Positions 1 to 5,796 of a stretch of DNA of 6,068 bases are shown here, one piece after another. The position numbers were made by a program, and so were the translations under genes. The stretch is from NCBI GenBank assembly GCA_937976375.1, contig CALJRU010000009.1, positions 1 through 6,068 of the forward strand, given 5' to 3'. Under the pieces are notes generated by a model that had not been told where the DNA came from, searched no databases, and saw only the letters and a program-made list of their open reading frames with translations. This stretch comes from an uncultured Peptococcaceae bacterium. GTDB lineage: Bacteria > Bacillota > Peptococcia > Peptococcales > Peptococcaceae. The number at the start of each line of letters is the position of its first letter. Within the stretch, counting starts at the first letter, position 1.

Positions 1-15
1 ATTTGTGCATAGTAA

Positions 16-76
16 AAGCTCCCCATGGCGTAGTCTCGATTTTTGTTATTTCGAGAATCTACTCTATGGGGAGCTT
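16..76 (-). terminator. Long imperfect hairpin, possible terminator of the small membrane-protein gene
   Basis: Perfect 11-base arms (AAGCTCCCCAT at 16-26, ATGGGGAGCTT at 66-76) enclose further pairing: GTAG/CTAC (30-33 with 59-62) and TCTCGA/TCGAGA (34-39 with 51-56). The result is a stem of roughly 20 pairs with small internal bulges and an 11-base T-rich loop. It lies 26 bases past the stop of the 107-residue gene. On the minus strand the stem is followed by only four T before AC, so it is a weaker intrinsic terminator than the others here. It could instead be a repeat element or part of a small RNA. The window edge is 15 bases away, so the wider context cannot be seen. Confidence 0.4.
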
Positions 77-102
77 ATCACCAATCGGTCGTGGGGATTT
101 TT

Positions 103-426
103 TCATTTCTTTGGAGGATCTTTCGGAAACAACAACCCATACAAATAATATCTCTTTTTTTGGGGATCTTCTACTTGCCGTAAATAACGTTGACCAAACA
201 GCGCAATCAACCCCCAGCCAACAAAAAACAATAGAACGCAAGCCAACCCATTCCAATCCACAAGCACATATAGCACAAGAAAACAGATGATCGCCCAGAT
301 CGCAACAGCCAGCAATACCTTGCAGGCTTTTTCAAAGGTCTCTTGAGAAACATCTTCTTTTTTACTTTTATCCAAGGTGAAAATACGAATAAACAGCGTA
401 TCAAGAATCATCAGCAAGGTTTCCAT
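103..426 (-). CDS. Small two-TM membrane protein, function unknown (107 aa)
   Basis: I do not recognise the family. The protein has an amphipathic N-terminus (1-20), a charged stretch rich in Lys, Asp and Glu (20-35), a hydrophobic segment at about 36-57 and a second at about 60-78. These are joined by a very short turn around DWNG, suggesting a helical hairpin in the cytoplasmic membrane. The C-terminus (79-107) is basic and polar and ends in PKDPPKK. The reality of the gene rests on a good GGGAGGA site about six bases before the ATG and a near-consensus promoter upstream (501-529). Its start lies about 160 bases beyond the terminator of the tpa operon, so it is probably transcribed alone. 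No signal-peptidase site or enzymatic motif is visible. Confidence is good that it is expressed and low on any role. Confidence 0.75.
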   Translation of the reverse strand: METLLMILDTLFIRIFTLDKSKKEDVSQETFEKACKVLLAVAIWAIICFLVLYVLVDWNGLACVLLFFVGWGLIALFGQRYLRQVEDPQKKRYYLYGLLFPKDPPKK

Positions 427-445
427 TAAAATTCCTCCCTACTAC

Positions 446-462
446 TGTACACGCGAAGTACA
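446..462. repeat. Short palindrome in the leader of the small membrane-protein gene
   Basis: TGTAC (446-450) and GTACA (458-462) are perfect inverted repeats around a 7-base spacer. The site lies between the predicted transcription start and the ribosome binding site at about 434-440. It could be a small leader hairpin or a protein-binding site. With five-base arms it could also be chance. Confidence 0.25.
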
Positions 463-500
463 TGATATTTGTTACAAAAGCAGGAGCAACTTTTTTATTC

Positions 501-529
501 ATTATATGCTATATAAGATTATATGTAAA
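501..529 (-). promoter_or_regulatory. Sigma-A-type promoter for the small membrane-protein gene
   Basis: On the minus strand, TTTACA (529-524) and a perfect TATAAT (506-501) are separated by 17 bases. Transcription would start near 494-496, giving a leader of about 68 bases before the ATG at 426. This is the best match to a housekeeping promoter in the window, though the surrounding DNA is very AT-rich. Confidence 0.65.
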
Positions 530-587
530 GTAAATAGGTATATCAACTCTTACATATTATCGAAGAATCAATGCTATTTTCGCCATG

Positions 588-617
588 AAAAAAGCGCTCC
601 TAAAATAGGAGCGCTTT
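588..617 (-). terminator. Intrinsic terminator of the xsc-tpa operon
   Basis: Perfect 12-base arms (591-602 and 606-617, core GCGCTCC/GGAGCGC) flank a 3-base loop. On the minus strand they run into six T (593-588), with GCGCTT as the last stem bases. The hairpin begins 25 bases past the tpa stop codon. It is a textbook Rho-independent terminator and marks the downstream end of the taurine operon. On the plus strand the T-run is only three bases, and no plus-strand gene needs it. Confidence 0.92.
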
Positions 618-642
618 GAAAGCAATTTTTTACTCGTGAAAA

Positions 643-1998
643 TTACTTGCAGAACTGTTCGTCAGCCCAGGTCAGAACATCGTCAAGAATCTTCATAGCT
701 TCACGAAGTTCTTCTTCAGTGATGATCAGTGGAGGGCAAACCTGAACAACGTTGTCACGGCCATAGGTGTAGAAGCCGTTTTCTTTCAGCTTGCCGATAA
801 CAGCAGCCTGGTTAGGGTTGCCAAGACCGTATTCGTCGATTGGTTCTTTGGTTTCTTTGTTCTTAACAAGGTCAATTGCAGAGAAGAGACCAATGTAACG
901 AACGTCACCAACGCATGGGTGTTTTTCCTTCATTTCTTCGAGGATTTCGCCGAGTACTTTACCCTGCTTCTTAACGTTATCGAGAACGTTATGATCTTCG
1001 AAGTAATCCATGGAAGCATAACCAGCAGCGCAAGCGAGTGGATGGCCCTGATAGGTCAAGCCGCAGCCAAGAACGTTTTCATCGAAGTGGCTAGCAACTT
1101 TTTCGTTCATGATAACGCCACCGAGCTGTACATAACCGGAGTTAACGCCCTTAGCGAAGGAGATCATATCAGGAGATACGCCCCAGTTCTGGATAGCGAA
1201 CCATTCGCCGGTACGACCGAAACCAGCCATAACTTCATCGCAGATCATGAAGATGCCATACTTGTCGCAAAGTTCACGAACGCCCTTCAGGTAACCTTCT
1301 GGATAGATGATAACGCCGTTAGCACCTACAACAGTTTCAAGAATGATTGCTGCTACATTGTTGTGACCTTCAGCGATGATGGTCTTTTCGAGCATCTTGA
1401 GGTAGTATTCGGTTTCAGCAGCTTCGCTTTCGAAGTTGATTTCTTCACGATATGGGAATGGGCCATAGAAGTGAATTACGCCAGGAGCGTTACCACCGAT
1501 TTCAGCGGAGAAACGACGACCGTCACCAGAAACGTTACCAGCAGTGATGGTAGCGCCATGGTAGGAACGATACATGGACAAAATTTTGGTTTTGCCGCTA
1601 GCCAAACGAGCCATCTTGATAGCGTTTTCGTTGGAGTCAGCACCACCGTTGCAGAAGAATACACGGCTCATGCCTTCTGGAGCTTTTTCAACGATTCTCT
1701 TAGCGAGAGCAGCACGGATGCCTACGGACTGACCAGGAGCGATGAAGCAGAGCTGTTCAGCCTGTTCTTTGATGGCATCGATGATGTACTGGTTGCCATG
1801 ACCAAGGTTCATGTTAACGAGCTGGGAGCTCATGTCATAGTATTTCTTGCCATTGTAATCCCAGAAATAGATACCTTCGGATTTTTCAACAGGGATGATC
1901 TTAGTCAGTTTCTTCTGAGCGGACCAAGAATGCATGTTGTATTTGTGGTCCATTTCGAGAACTTCTTCACGAGTAAAAGTAGGCAGTTTGTAAGCCAT
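643..1998 (-). CDS. tpa: Taurine:pyruvate aminotransferase
   Basis: A PLP-dependent class III (omega) aminotransferase of 451 residues, full length for the family. It is expected to convert taurine plus pyruvate to sulfoacetaldehyde plus L-alanine (EC 2.6.1.77) in the cytoplasm. Visible motifs: N117-GGADSNENA (PLP phosphate-binding turn), Y146-HG, D254 in ICDEVMAGFGRTG (pyridine-nitrogen Asp), K283 in FAKGVNSGY (Schiff-base lysine), and T315 in GLTYQGHPLACAA. The ATG is preceded by AAAGGAAG nine bases upstream; this site overlaps the last codons of the preceding gene, whose stop is six bases away, suggesting translational coupling. The terminator at 588-617 follows. Substrate specificity cannot be proved from class III motifs alone, since GABA, beta-alanine and other omega-amino transaminases share them. 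The call rests on overall resemblance to Tpa and on xsc, which consumes its product, two genes upstream. Confidence 0.88.
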   Translation of the reverse strand: MAYKLPTFTREEVLEMDHKYNMHSWSAQKKLTKIIPVEKSEGIYFWDYNGKKYYDMSSQLVNMNLGHGNQYIIDAIKEQAEQLCFIAPGQSVGIRAALAKRIVEKAPEGMSRVFFCNGGADSNENAIKMARLASGKTKILSMYRSYHGATITAGNVSGDGRRFSAEIGGNAPGVIHFYGPFPYREEINFESEAAETEYYLKMLEKTIIAEGHNNVAAIILETVVGANGVIIYPEGYLKGVRELCDKYGIFMICDEVMAGFGRTGEWFAIQNWGVSPDMISFAKGVNSGYVQLGGVIMNEKVASHFDENVLGCGLTYQGHPLACAAGYASMDYFEDHNVLDNVKKQGKVLGEILEEMKEKHPCVGDVRYIGLFSAIDLVKNKETKEPIDEYGLGNPNQAAVIGKLKENGFYTYGRDNVVQVCPPLIITEEELREAMKILDDVLTWADEQFCK

Positions 1999-2004
1999 TG
2001 AAAA

Positions 2005-2553
2005 TTACTTCCTTTCAAATAATAATGGATTGTTATGTGGGTTTTGTTTTGAATACACGATCTGAACAGCATTTTTCAATAGTCCTTCGCTGCGGGAATA
2101 AGCATAGAACTCAAACCCAATCTTGCAGCCAAAAGAACACATAATGCAAGGATCGTTTGTGCAAAACATATAAGCATCATCTTCCGCCATGGCAAAAAGC
2201 ACATGAGCATCTCTTTCCGGACGGATAATCTTCATTTGTCCACCCATTACTGAACGGATATAAATCCATTCGATATCATGTTCACCTGCTTCAGCACCAT
2301 CGACCCATACGTCAAAACAGTGATGATCCGGACCACCAACGATGGAATAACGAATGGAGTATTTTTCACTATCTCCTGGGAGCTTAGGCTCTACAATTTT
2401 CCAGTTGTCGTCTGGAGCATCTCCGCCAAATACATCCCAAAACGTTCTGCCATTCTGCTCATTTTTGTAAAGAACAGGAATTGGTGAGAATGGTGTTGGA
2501 ATACTAGTATTTTTACTTCTGGTGATGCTTACTTTTTTACGTGCGGTCTTCAA
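2005..2553 (-). CDS. Unrecognised protein of the taurine operon with a cysteine cluster (182 aa)
   Basis: I cannot assign a family. The start is TTG (2553-2551), with GGAGG (2566-2562) eight bases upstream and no better in-frame start. The N-terminal ~28 residues are basic and Ser/Thr/Pro-rich. The rest alternates short beta-like stretches with Gly/Asp turns, suggesting a soluble beta-rich fold; no signal peptide or TM segment is seen. Cysteines lie at 79 (after His77-His78) and at 131, 136, 139 and 143, giving C-x4-C-x2-C-x3-C, which could bind zinc or an Fe-S cluster (inference). It is placed between xsc (119 bases upstream) and tpa (6 bases downstream), so it is probably co-transcribed with both. 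Unlike them it has no long open antisense frame, suggesting less biased codon use. A sulfite-handling, redox or regulatory accessory is conceivable but unproven. Confidence 0.8.
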   Translation of the reverse strand: MKTARKKVSITRSKNTSIPTPFSPIPVLYKNEQNGRTFWDVFGGDAPDDNWKIVEPKLPGDSEKYSIRYSIVGGPDHHCFDVWVDGAEAGEHDIEWIYIRSVMGGQMKIIRPERDAHVLFAMAEDDAYMFCTNDPCIMCSFGCKIGFEFYAYSRSEGLLKNAVQIVYSKQNPHNNPLLFERK

Positions 2554-2561
2554 GTGTTACG

Positions 2562-2566
2562 CCTCC
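2562..2566 (-). promoter_or_regulatory. Ribosome binding site deciding the TTG start of the cysteine-cluster protein
   Basis: GGAGG on the minus strand lies eight bases before TTG at 2553-2551. The nearby ATG at 2568-2566 overlaps this site and reads only GAG GCG before a stop, so it is not a plausible start. The TTG is therefore the preferred start codon. Confidence 0.7.
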
Positions 2567-2583
2567 ATGTTTACAAAATAACA

Positions 2584-2616
2584 GCCACCATATTCACGCC
2601 TCGTAAATATGGTGGC
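2584..2616 (-). other. Intercistronic stem-loop, possible attenuator or weak terminator
   Basis: Perfect 11-base arms (GCCACCATATT at 2584-2594, AATATGGTGGC at 2606-2616) enclose an 11-base loop. The stem is followed on the minus strand by TGTTATTTTG, a T-rich but interrupted tail. It lies between xsc and the cysteine-cluster gene, about 18 bases before the latter's ribosome binding site. A leaky terminator or an mRNA-stabilising or processing structure that sets the xsc to tpa ratio is plausible. If it were a full terminator, the downstream genes would need their own promoter, and I see no convincing one. Confidence 0.6.
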
Positions 2617-2623
2617 CGAAAGA

Positions 2624-2644
2624 CGTCACCCTATAGGCCTGACG
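2624..2644 (-). other. Second, smaller intercistronic stem-loop
   Basis: CGTCA (2624-2628) and TGACG (2640-2644) pair around an 11-base loop that itself contains the palindrome CCTATAGG. It lies upstream, in the direction of transcription, of the larger stem-loop at 2584-2616, from which it is separated by seven bases (2617-2623). I do not recognise a known riboswitch or leader class. Confidence 0.35.
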
Positions 2645-2672
2645 CTATTTCATTTGAATTGAGGTTTAAAAA

Positions 2673-4430
2673 TTAGTCGTTGAAGTGCTTAGCATCGAGA
2701 TGTTCGTATCTAGGCAAGAAACGAGTTGGGAGATGCAGAGCGTCTTTACGGAAAGGAGGAGCCAGCTTGGTGCCGTCAACACGTGCTTCAACAACTACAG
2801 GCTTGGTCATAGAAATTTCGAAAGCCTTTTCGAAGGTTGGCTGGATGTCTTCAACCTTATCGAGGTAGAAGCCTTCAGCGCCCATTACGCGAGCGAGTTC
2901 AGCCCAAGATGGAGCCTGGATATCGCAGCCTACGAAACGGTTGTTGTAGAAGTCAACCTGGTTCTTCTTTTCTGCGCACCATGCGTTGTTACGGAATACA
3001 ACAGCCAATACAGGCAGGTTTTCCTGAACAGCGGTCATGATTTCATAGAAGGACATACCCCAAGCACCGTCACCAGCGAGGGACATTACGTGATGATCAG
3101 GGCAGCCGAGCTTAGCACCGAGTGCAGCCTGGAGAGCGAAACCAGTGTTACCATTGGTCAAGCATGCAACGTGGAGACGTGGAGCATTGAACTTCAGGTA
3201 GCTGTTAGCGGTAGAAGAAACGTTACCGATATCGGTGGTTACGATGCAATCTTCTGGTTTAACTTTGCACATTTCGAAGAGCAGACGACGTGGGTGAATG
3301 GTACCTGGTTCTGGTTCTTCCATAGCGAGTTCTTCGATTTCAGCTTCCCAAGCATCTCTCTTAGCCTTGATGTCAGCCATGCGTGCTTCGTCAACTGGAC
3401 GGTCGCCGCTTTCTTTCAGGAGAGCGAGGAGACCTTCAGCGGTAACGCGAGCGTCACCTACGATACCAACTTCAACTGGATGGGTACGAGCGATCTGGTT
3501 AGCGTTAACGTCAACCTGAACGATCTTCTGGGAACCATCCTGCAGGAAGTACTTGATGTCATACTGTGGCAGAGTACCGAAGTAGGACAGACGGCAGCCG
3601 ATAGCGATGATAACGTCTGCTTCCTTGATGGAGTACATAGCAGCCTTGGAACCCATGTAACCGATAGGCCCTACCCAGTGTGGATCACTGTAACGGAATG
3701 CGTCGTTGTGGAGGTAGGAAGTAGCAACTGGGCAGCTGAGGTATTCAGCGATTTCAGCAACTACGTCTACAGCGTCGGAGTCAACAACACCACGACCGTT
3801 GATGATGACAGGCTTCTTAGCAGCGAGGATAACTTCAGCAGCCTTCTTCATGGAATCAGCATCTGGAATCAGACCAGAGGTAGAACGATACTGTTCTGGA
3901 GGGAGGATGAAGTCATTAACTTCGCCATAGAAGTAGTCACGTGGTACATCAAGGTAAACAGGACCACGTTCTGCATACATGGTACGGAATGCAGTACGTA
4001 CGCAGTCAGCTGCGCGGCTTGGATGAGGAATCTGGAAGGATTTCTTGGTGATAGGCTTGAAGATAGGAACCTGATCAACTTCCTGGAAACCATCCCAACC
4101 TACAGATGCGGAACCTGCAGAAGGACCGATGATGAGCACTGGGCTGTGTGCCTGATAAGCAGTTGCAACAGAGGTAACGAGGTTGGTGATACCAGGGCCG
4201 TTCTGACCGGTGCAAACACCAACTTTACCAGTTACACGGTTGTAAGCGTCCATCATGTGACCAGCAGTGTGTTCATCACGGCAAGCGATGAAACGAATAC
4301 CAGCAGCTGGGAATAAGTCAAGCATATCCATGAAAGCGGAACCTACGATACCTGCGCAGTATTCAACGCCTTCCATTCTGAGCTGTTCAACGATAGCTTC
4401 ACTTGGGGTCATTTTTTGTTTTTCTGCCAT
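2673..4430 (-). CDS. xsc: Sulfoacetaldehyde acetyltransferase
   Basis: A ThDP-dependent enzyme of 585 residues, the usual length for Xsc. It converts sulfoacetaldehyde plus phosphate to acetyl phosphate plus sulfite (EC 2.3.3.15), the desulfonating step of taurine breakdown. The N-terminal Pyr domain (about 7-175) carries E53 in RDEHTAGHMMDAYNR, the glutamate that activates the cofactor in this superfamily. A central domain lies at about 190-340. The C-terminal PP domain (about 375-560) carries the ThDP/Mg motif G453-D-G-A through N481-N482. Relatives such as acetolactate synthase share this layout, but overall resemblance to Xsc and the nearby tpa favour Xsc. The ATG has AAGGAGG seven bases upstream. 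It is the first gene of the apparent operon. A 543-codon antisense frame stays open opposite it, a by-product of strongly biased codon use, which suggests high expression. Confidence 0.92.
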   Translation of the reverse strand: MAEKQKMTPSEAIVEQLRMEGVEYCAGIVGSAFMDMLDLFPAAGIRFIACRDEHTAGHMMDAYNRVTGKVGVCTGQNGPGITNLVTSVATAYQAHSPVLIIGPSAGSASVGWDGFQEVDQVPIFKPITKKSFQIPHPSRAADCVRTAFRTMYAERGPVYLDVPRDYFYGEVNDFILPPEQYRSTSGLIPDADSMKKAAEVILAAKKPVIINGRGVVDSDAVDVVAEIAEYLSCPVATSYLHNDAFRYSDPHWVGPIGYMGSKAAMYSIKEADVIIAIGCRLSYFGTLPQYDIKYFLQDGSQKIVQVDVNANQIARTHPVEVGIVGDARVTAEGLLALLKESGDRPVDEARMADIKAKRDAWEAEIEELAMEEPEPGTIHPRRLLFEMCKVKPEDCIVTTDIGNVSSTANSYLKFNAPRLHVACLTNGNTGFALQAALGAKLGCPDHHVMSLAGDGAWGMSFYEIMTAVQENLPVLAVVFRNNAWCAEKKNQVDFYNNRFVGCDIQAPSWAELARVMGAEGFYLDKVEDIQPTFEKAFEISMTKPVVVEARVDGTKLAPPFRKDALHLPTRFLPRYEHLDAKHFND

Positions 4431-4458
4431 TATATTGCCTCCTTAAAAATTTAACGTC

Positions 4459-4479
4459 TTACCGTCTTTTTGACGGTAA
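4459..4479 (-). promoter_or_regulatory. Stem-loop in the xsc 5' leader
   Basis: TTACCGTC (4459-4466) and GACGGTAA (4472-4479) are perfect 8-base arms around a 5-base homopolymer loop, AAAAA in the minus-strand RNA. It ends about 15 bases before the xsc ribosome binding site. On the minus strand there is no T-run after it, so it is not a terminator. It may stabilise the mRNA or bind a regulator. Confidence 0.5.
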
Positions 4480-4565
4480 CAACATTTTTCAACAATAAAA
4501 CATACAAAAAACATTTTTGTGGTGTTGTTGCTTTTCAAACTTGTCTAGCAACTCTTTCCACTATT

Positions 4566-4594
4566 AAGATAGCACACCTTTTTTCCATTTACAA
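4566..4594 (-). promoter_or_regulatory. Alternative weak promoter candidate for xsc
   Basis: On the minus strand TTGTAA (4594-4589) and TATCTT (4571-4566) are spaced 17 bases apart, each matching four of six consensus bases. It would give a leader of about 130 bases. It competes with the candidate at 4606-4634, and the sequence alone does not decide between them. Confidence 0.3.
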
Positions 4595-4605
4595 TACTTA
4601 TCGTG

Positions 4606-4634
4606 AGAATAGAATGGTCAGTCCATTCAGTAAA
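4606..4634 (-). promoter_or_regulatory. Candidate xsc promoter with a palindromic operator as its spacer
   Basis: On the minus strand TTTACT (4634-4629) and TATTCT (4611-4606) are separated by exactly 17 bases. Those 17 bases are the palindrome GAATGG-N5-CCATTC (4612-4628). Both hexamers match consensus at four of six positions, fitting a regulated promoter. A repressor dimer bound between -35 and -10 would block transcription, an arrangement common for TetR-family regulators. The regulator is not in the window, unless the PadR protein acts here, for which its own promoter offers no matching motif. Confidence 0.4.
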
Positions 4635-4916
4635 GACTTGAAAATAGGTCTCATTGATACAATTTATGTCATAAAAACCTGAACCCTTAATTTTCATTTA
4701 TCTGTGAACCGCTTTATTAAGCGATTTATTTGTGTATTTTTTTGAAAATGAAATAATTCACGCATTTTATTGCAAGTCTCATATGCAACACTTTTTATCT
4801 TGCAGTTAATCGAGGTAGTGTCTTTTTGTCCTCTCTATGAAAACAAAAAATATCTTATTTGAATTTTCATTTTGTTTTTGTATTATCAGATACCTCTATT
4901 GGACTATTCTGGCAGA

Positions 4917-5453
4917 TTAAGTTCTCTGACTCAACCGCCAAAACTTTATGCTAAGAGTGACAAATACAACGGCATACAATCCTACCATACAACCAAGCAC
5001 AAATGTTACTAGCCAATTTCCGTTCATTGGATACACATGCCATAGCATTTCAGGTAAAAGAACGAACAGAAACAAAATGAGCAACGGTATCATTCGCCCA
5101 CGTATGACGCGACGCACCATTTCTAATCGTGATATATTATCACAAAATATGGCTTCTTCGTTTTCGCCCATTGCTTTTTTTGCTTTTCTAAAATAGGAAT
5201 ATCCAGCAAAATCCTGAATGTATTCCCAACCACAGTCCTCGAACATCTGTACATATGACCTTTTATCTTTGCGCCCCTCTTGATTGTAATCCAATTGATA
5301 GATGACATCCTCCGCCTCACATCTTTCAAAATTATAAATAATGCCGCCTTTTTTGAGTTTCCAGCCTTCCTGATGCATCTTTCTTAAATAATTTTCTTCT
5401 TTTTCCCAATCAGCGATCGTAAAAAACCTCAATGTTTTCTTCGTCATTCTCAC
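4917..5453 (-). CDS. DUF2812 family membrane protein
   Basis: The N-terminal domain fits DUF2812, a family often encoded directly downstream of PadR regulators in Bacillota; its biochemical role is not known. Numbering from GTG 5453, visible features are the conserved pattern around WKLKKGG (31-37), YQLDYNQEGR (52-61), FEDCGWEYIQ (71-80) and YSYFRKA (85-91). Two hydrophobic segments follow at about 121-141 and 147-170, with a short charged tail, so the N-terminal domain is probably anchored at the membrane. The start is uncertain: TTG 5459, GTG 5453 and ATG 5447 are all in frame. GTG is chosen because GGAGGTG (5467-5461) ends seven bases before it. The reading frame overlaps the end of padR by about 40 bases, so the two are co-transcribed and probably translationally coupled. 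No convincing terminator follows. Confidence 0.85.
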   Translation of the reverse strand: MRMTKKTLRFFTIADWEKEENYLRKMHQEGWKLKKGGIIYNFERCEAEDVIYQLDYNQEGRKDKRSYVQMFEDCGWEYIQDFAGYSYFRKAKKAMGENEEAIFCDNISRLEMVRRVIRGRMIPLLILFLFVLLPEMLWHVYPMNGNWLVTFVLGCMVGLYAVVFVTLSIKFWRLSQRT

Positions 5454-5769
5454 ACTCAAGCACCTCCAATATATTTTTATACTGTCGCTTTATTCTACGA
5501 ACTTCTGTTTTTAATACCTCCCAGCCAAGCGACGTTATGCAATATATCTTTCTTTTTTGCTCTTCACGCACAAATTCAATAAGACCATCTTTTTCCATCT
5601 TCGATAAACTTCCATATAATGTACCTGGCGTAATGATGATCTCCCCATGTGTCAGCGCTTCTACCTCTTTTACAATATGGTAGCCATGACATTCATGTCG
5701 CAAACACAATAAAATATAAAATCCAGTTTCCGTCATTGGCACATAAACTTTGCGAATATGCGCATCCAT
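5410..5769 (-). CDS. PadR-family transcriptional regulator
   Basis: A 119-residue winged-helix DNA-binding protein of the short PadR type. Family features: N-terminal helix with ETGFYILLCL (14-23), HGYHIVKEVE (28-37), the recognition region TPGTLYGSLSKMEKDGLI (47-64), the wing with EEQKRKIYCITSLGWEVLK (69-87), and a short C-terminal helix for dimerisation (to about 106). The ATG has GGGGTGAG a few bases upstream. It is the first gene of a two-gene unit with the overlapping DUF2812 gene. PadR proteins of this kind usually repress their own operon, and the promoter upstream (5797-5844) is embedded in inverted repeats, fitting autoregulation. The inducing signal is unknown. There is no evidence that it controls the taurine genes, apart from proximity. 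Confidence 0.93.
   Translation of the reverse strand: MDAHIRKVYVPMTETGFYILLCLRHECHGYHIVKEVEALTHGEIIITPGTLYGSLSKMEKDGLIEFVREEQKRKIYCITSLGWEVLKTEVRRIKRQYKNILEVLECENDEENIEVFYDR
5461..5467 (-). promoter_or_regulatory. Ribosome binding site of the DUF2812 gene, inside padR
   Basis: GGAGGTG on the minus strand lies within the padR coding sequence. It is seven bases before GTG 5453 and thirteen before ATG 5447, and too close to TTG 5459. The spacing favours the GTG start, and the position suggests coupling to padR translation. Confidence 0.6.
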
Positions 5770-5796
5770 TTTCTCACCCCGCTTTTATATCGCACC

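Larger units (their letters stand above)
4431..4916. other. AT-rich intergenic region between the DUF2812 gene and xsc
   Basis: It holds the xsc ribosome binding site, a leader stem-loop (4459-4479), a repeated AACATTTTT (4481-4488 region and 4510-4518) and two candidate promoters (4566-4594 and 4606-4634), the second with a palindrome. The remaining part (about 4640-4916) is AT-rich. It contains one short hairpin (CGCTT 4710-4714, AAGCG 4719-4723) and no clear terminator for the DUF2812 gene. The 70-codon plus-strand frame at 4470-4682 has no ribosome binding site I would accept and is not annotated. Confidence 0.6.

Noticed and set aside
3..290. 95-codon plus-strand frame at the left edge
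   Set aside because: It overlaps the better-supported minus-strand membrane-protein gene, has a low-complexity polar composition and runs through the hairpin at 16-76.
919..2001. 360-codon open frame on the plus strand opposite tpa
   Set aside because: Same cause as opposite xsc: biased codon use in tpa leaves the reverse frame open. No domain or credible ribosome binding site is seen.
2685..4316. 543-codon open frame on the plus strand opposite xsc
   Set aside because: It is an antisense shadow of a codon-biased gene. The protein has no recognisable domain, its composition mirrors xsc, and the xsc motifs on the other strand are unambiguous.
4540..4595. Possible sigma-54 (-24/-12) promoter for xsc
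   Set aside because: GG and GC elements occur on the minus strand, but their spacing is 8 or 11 bases instead of the required 10, so no proper sigma-54 site is present.
4470..4682. 70-codon plus-strand frame in the xsc upstream region
   Set aside because: No good ribosome binding site, no recognisable protein features, and it covers the likely promoter and leader of xsc.
4710..4740. Short hairpin CGCTT/AAGCG followed by T-rich DNA on the plus strand as a terminator
   Set aside because: The T-rich tail is on the plus strand, where no gene ends. In the minus-strand direction no T-run follows the five-base stem.
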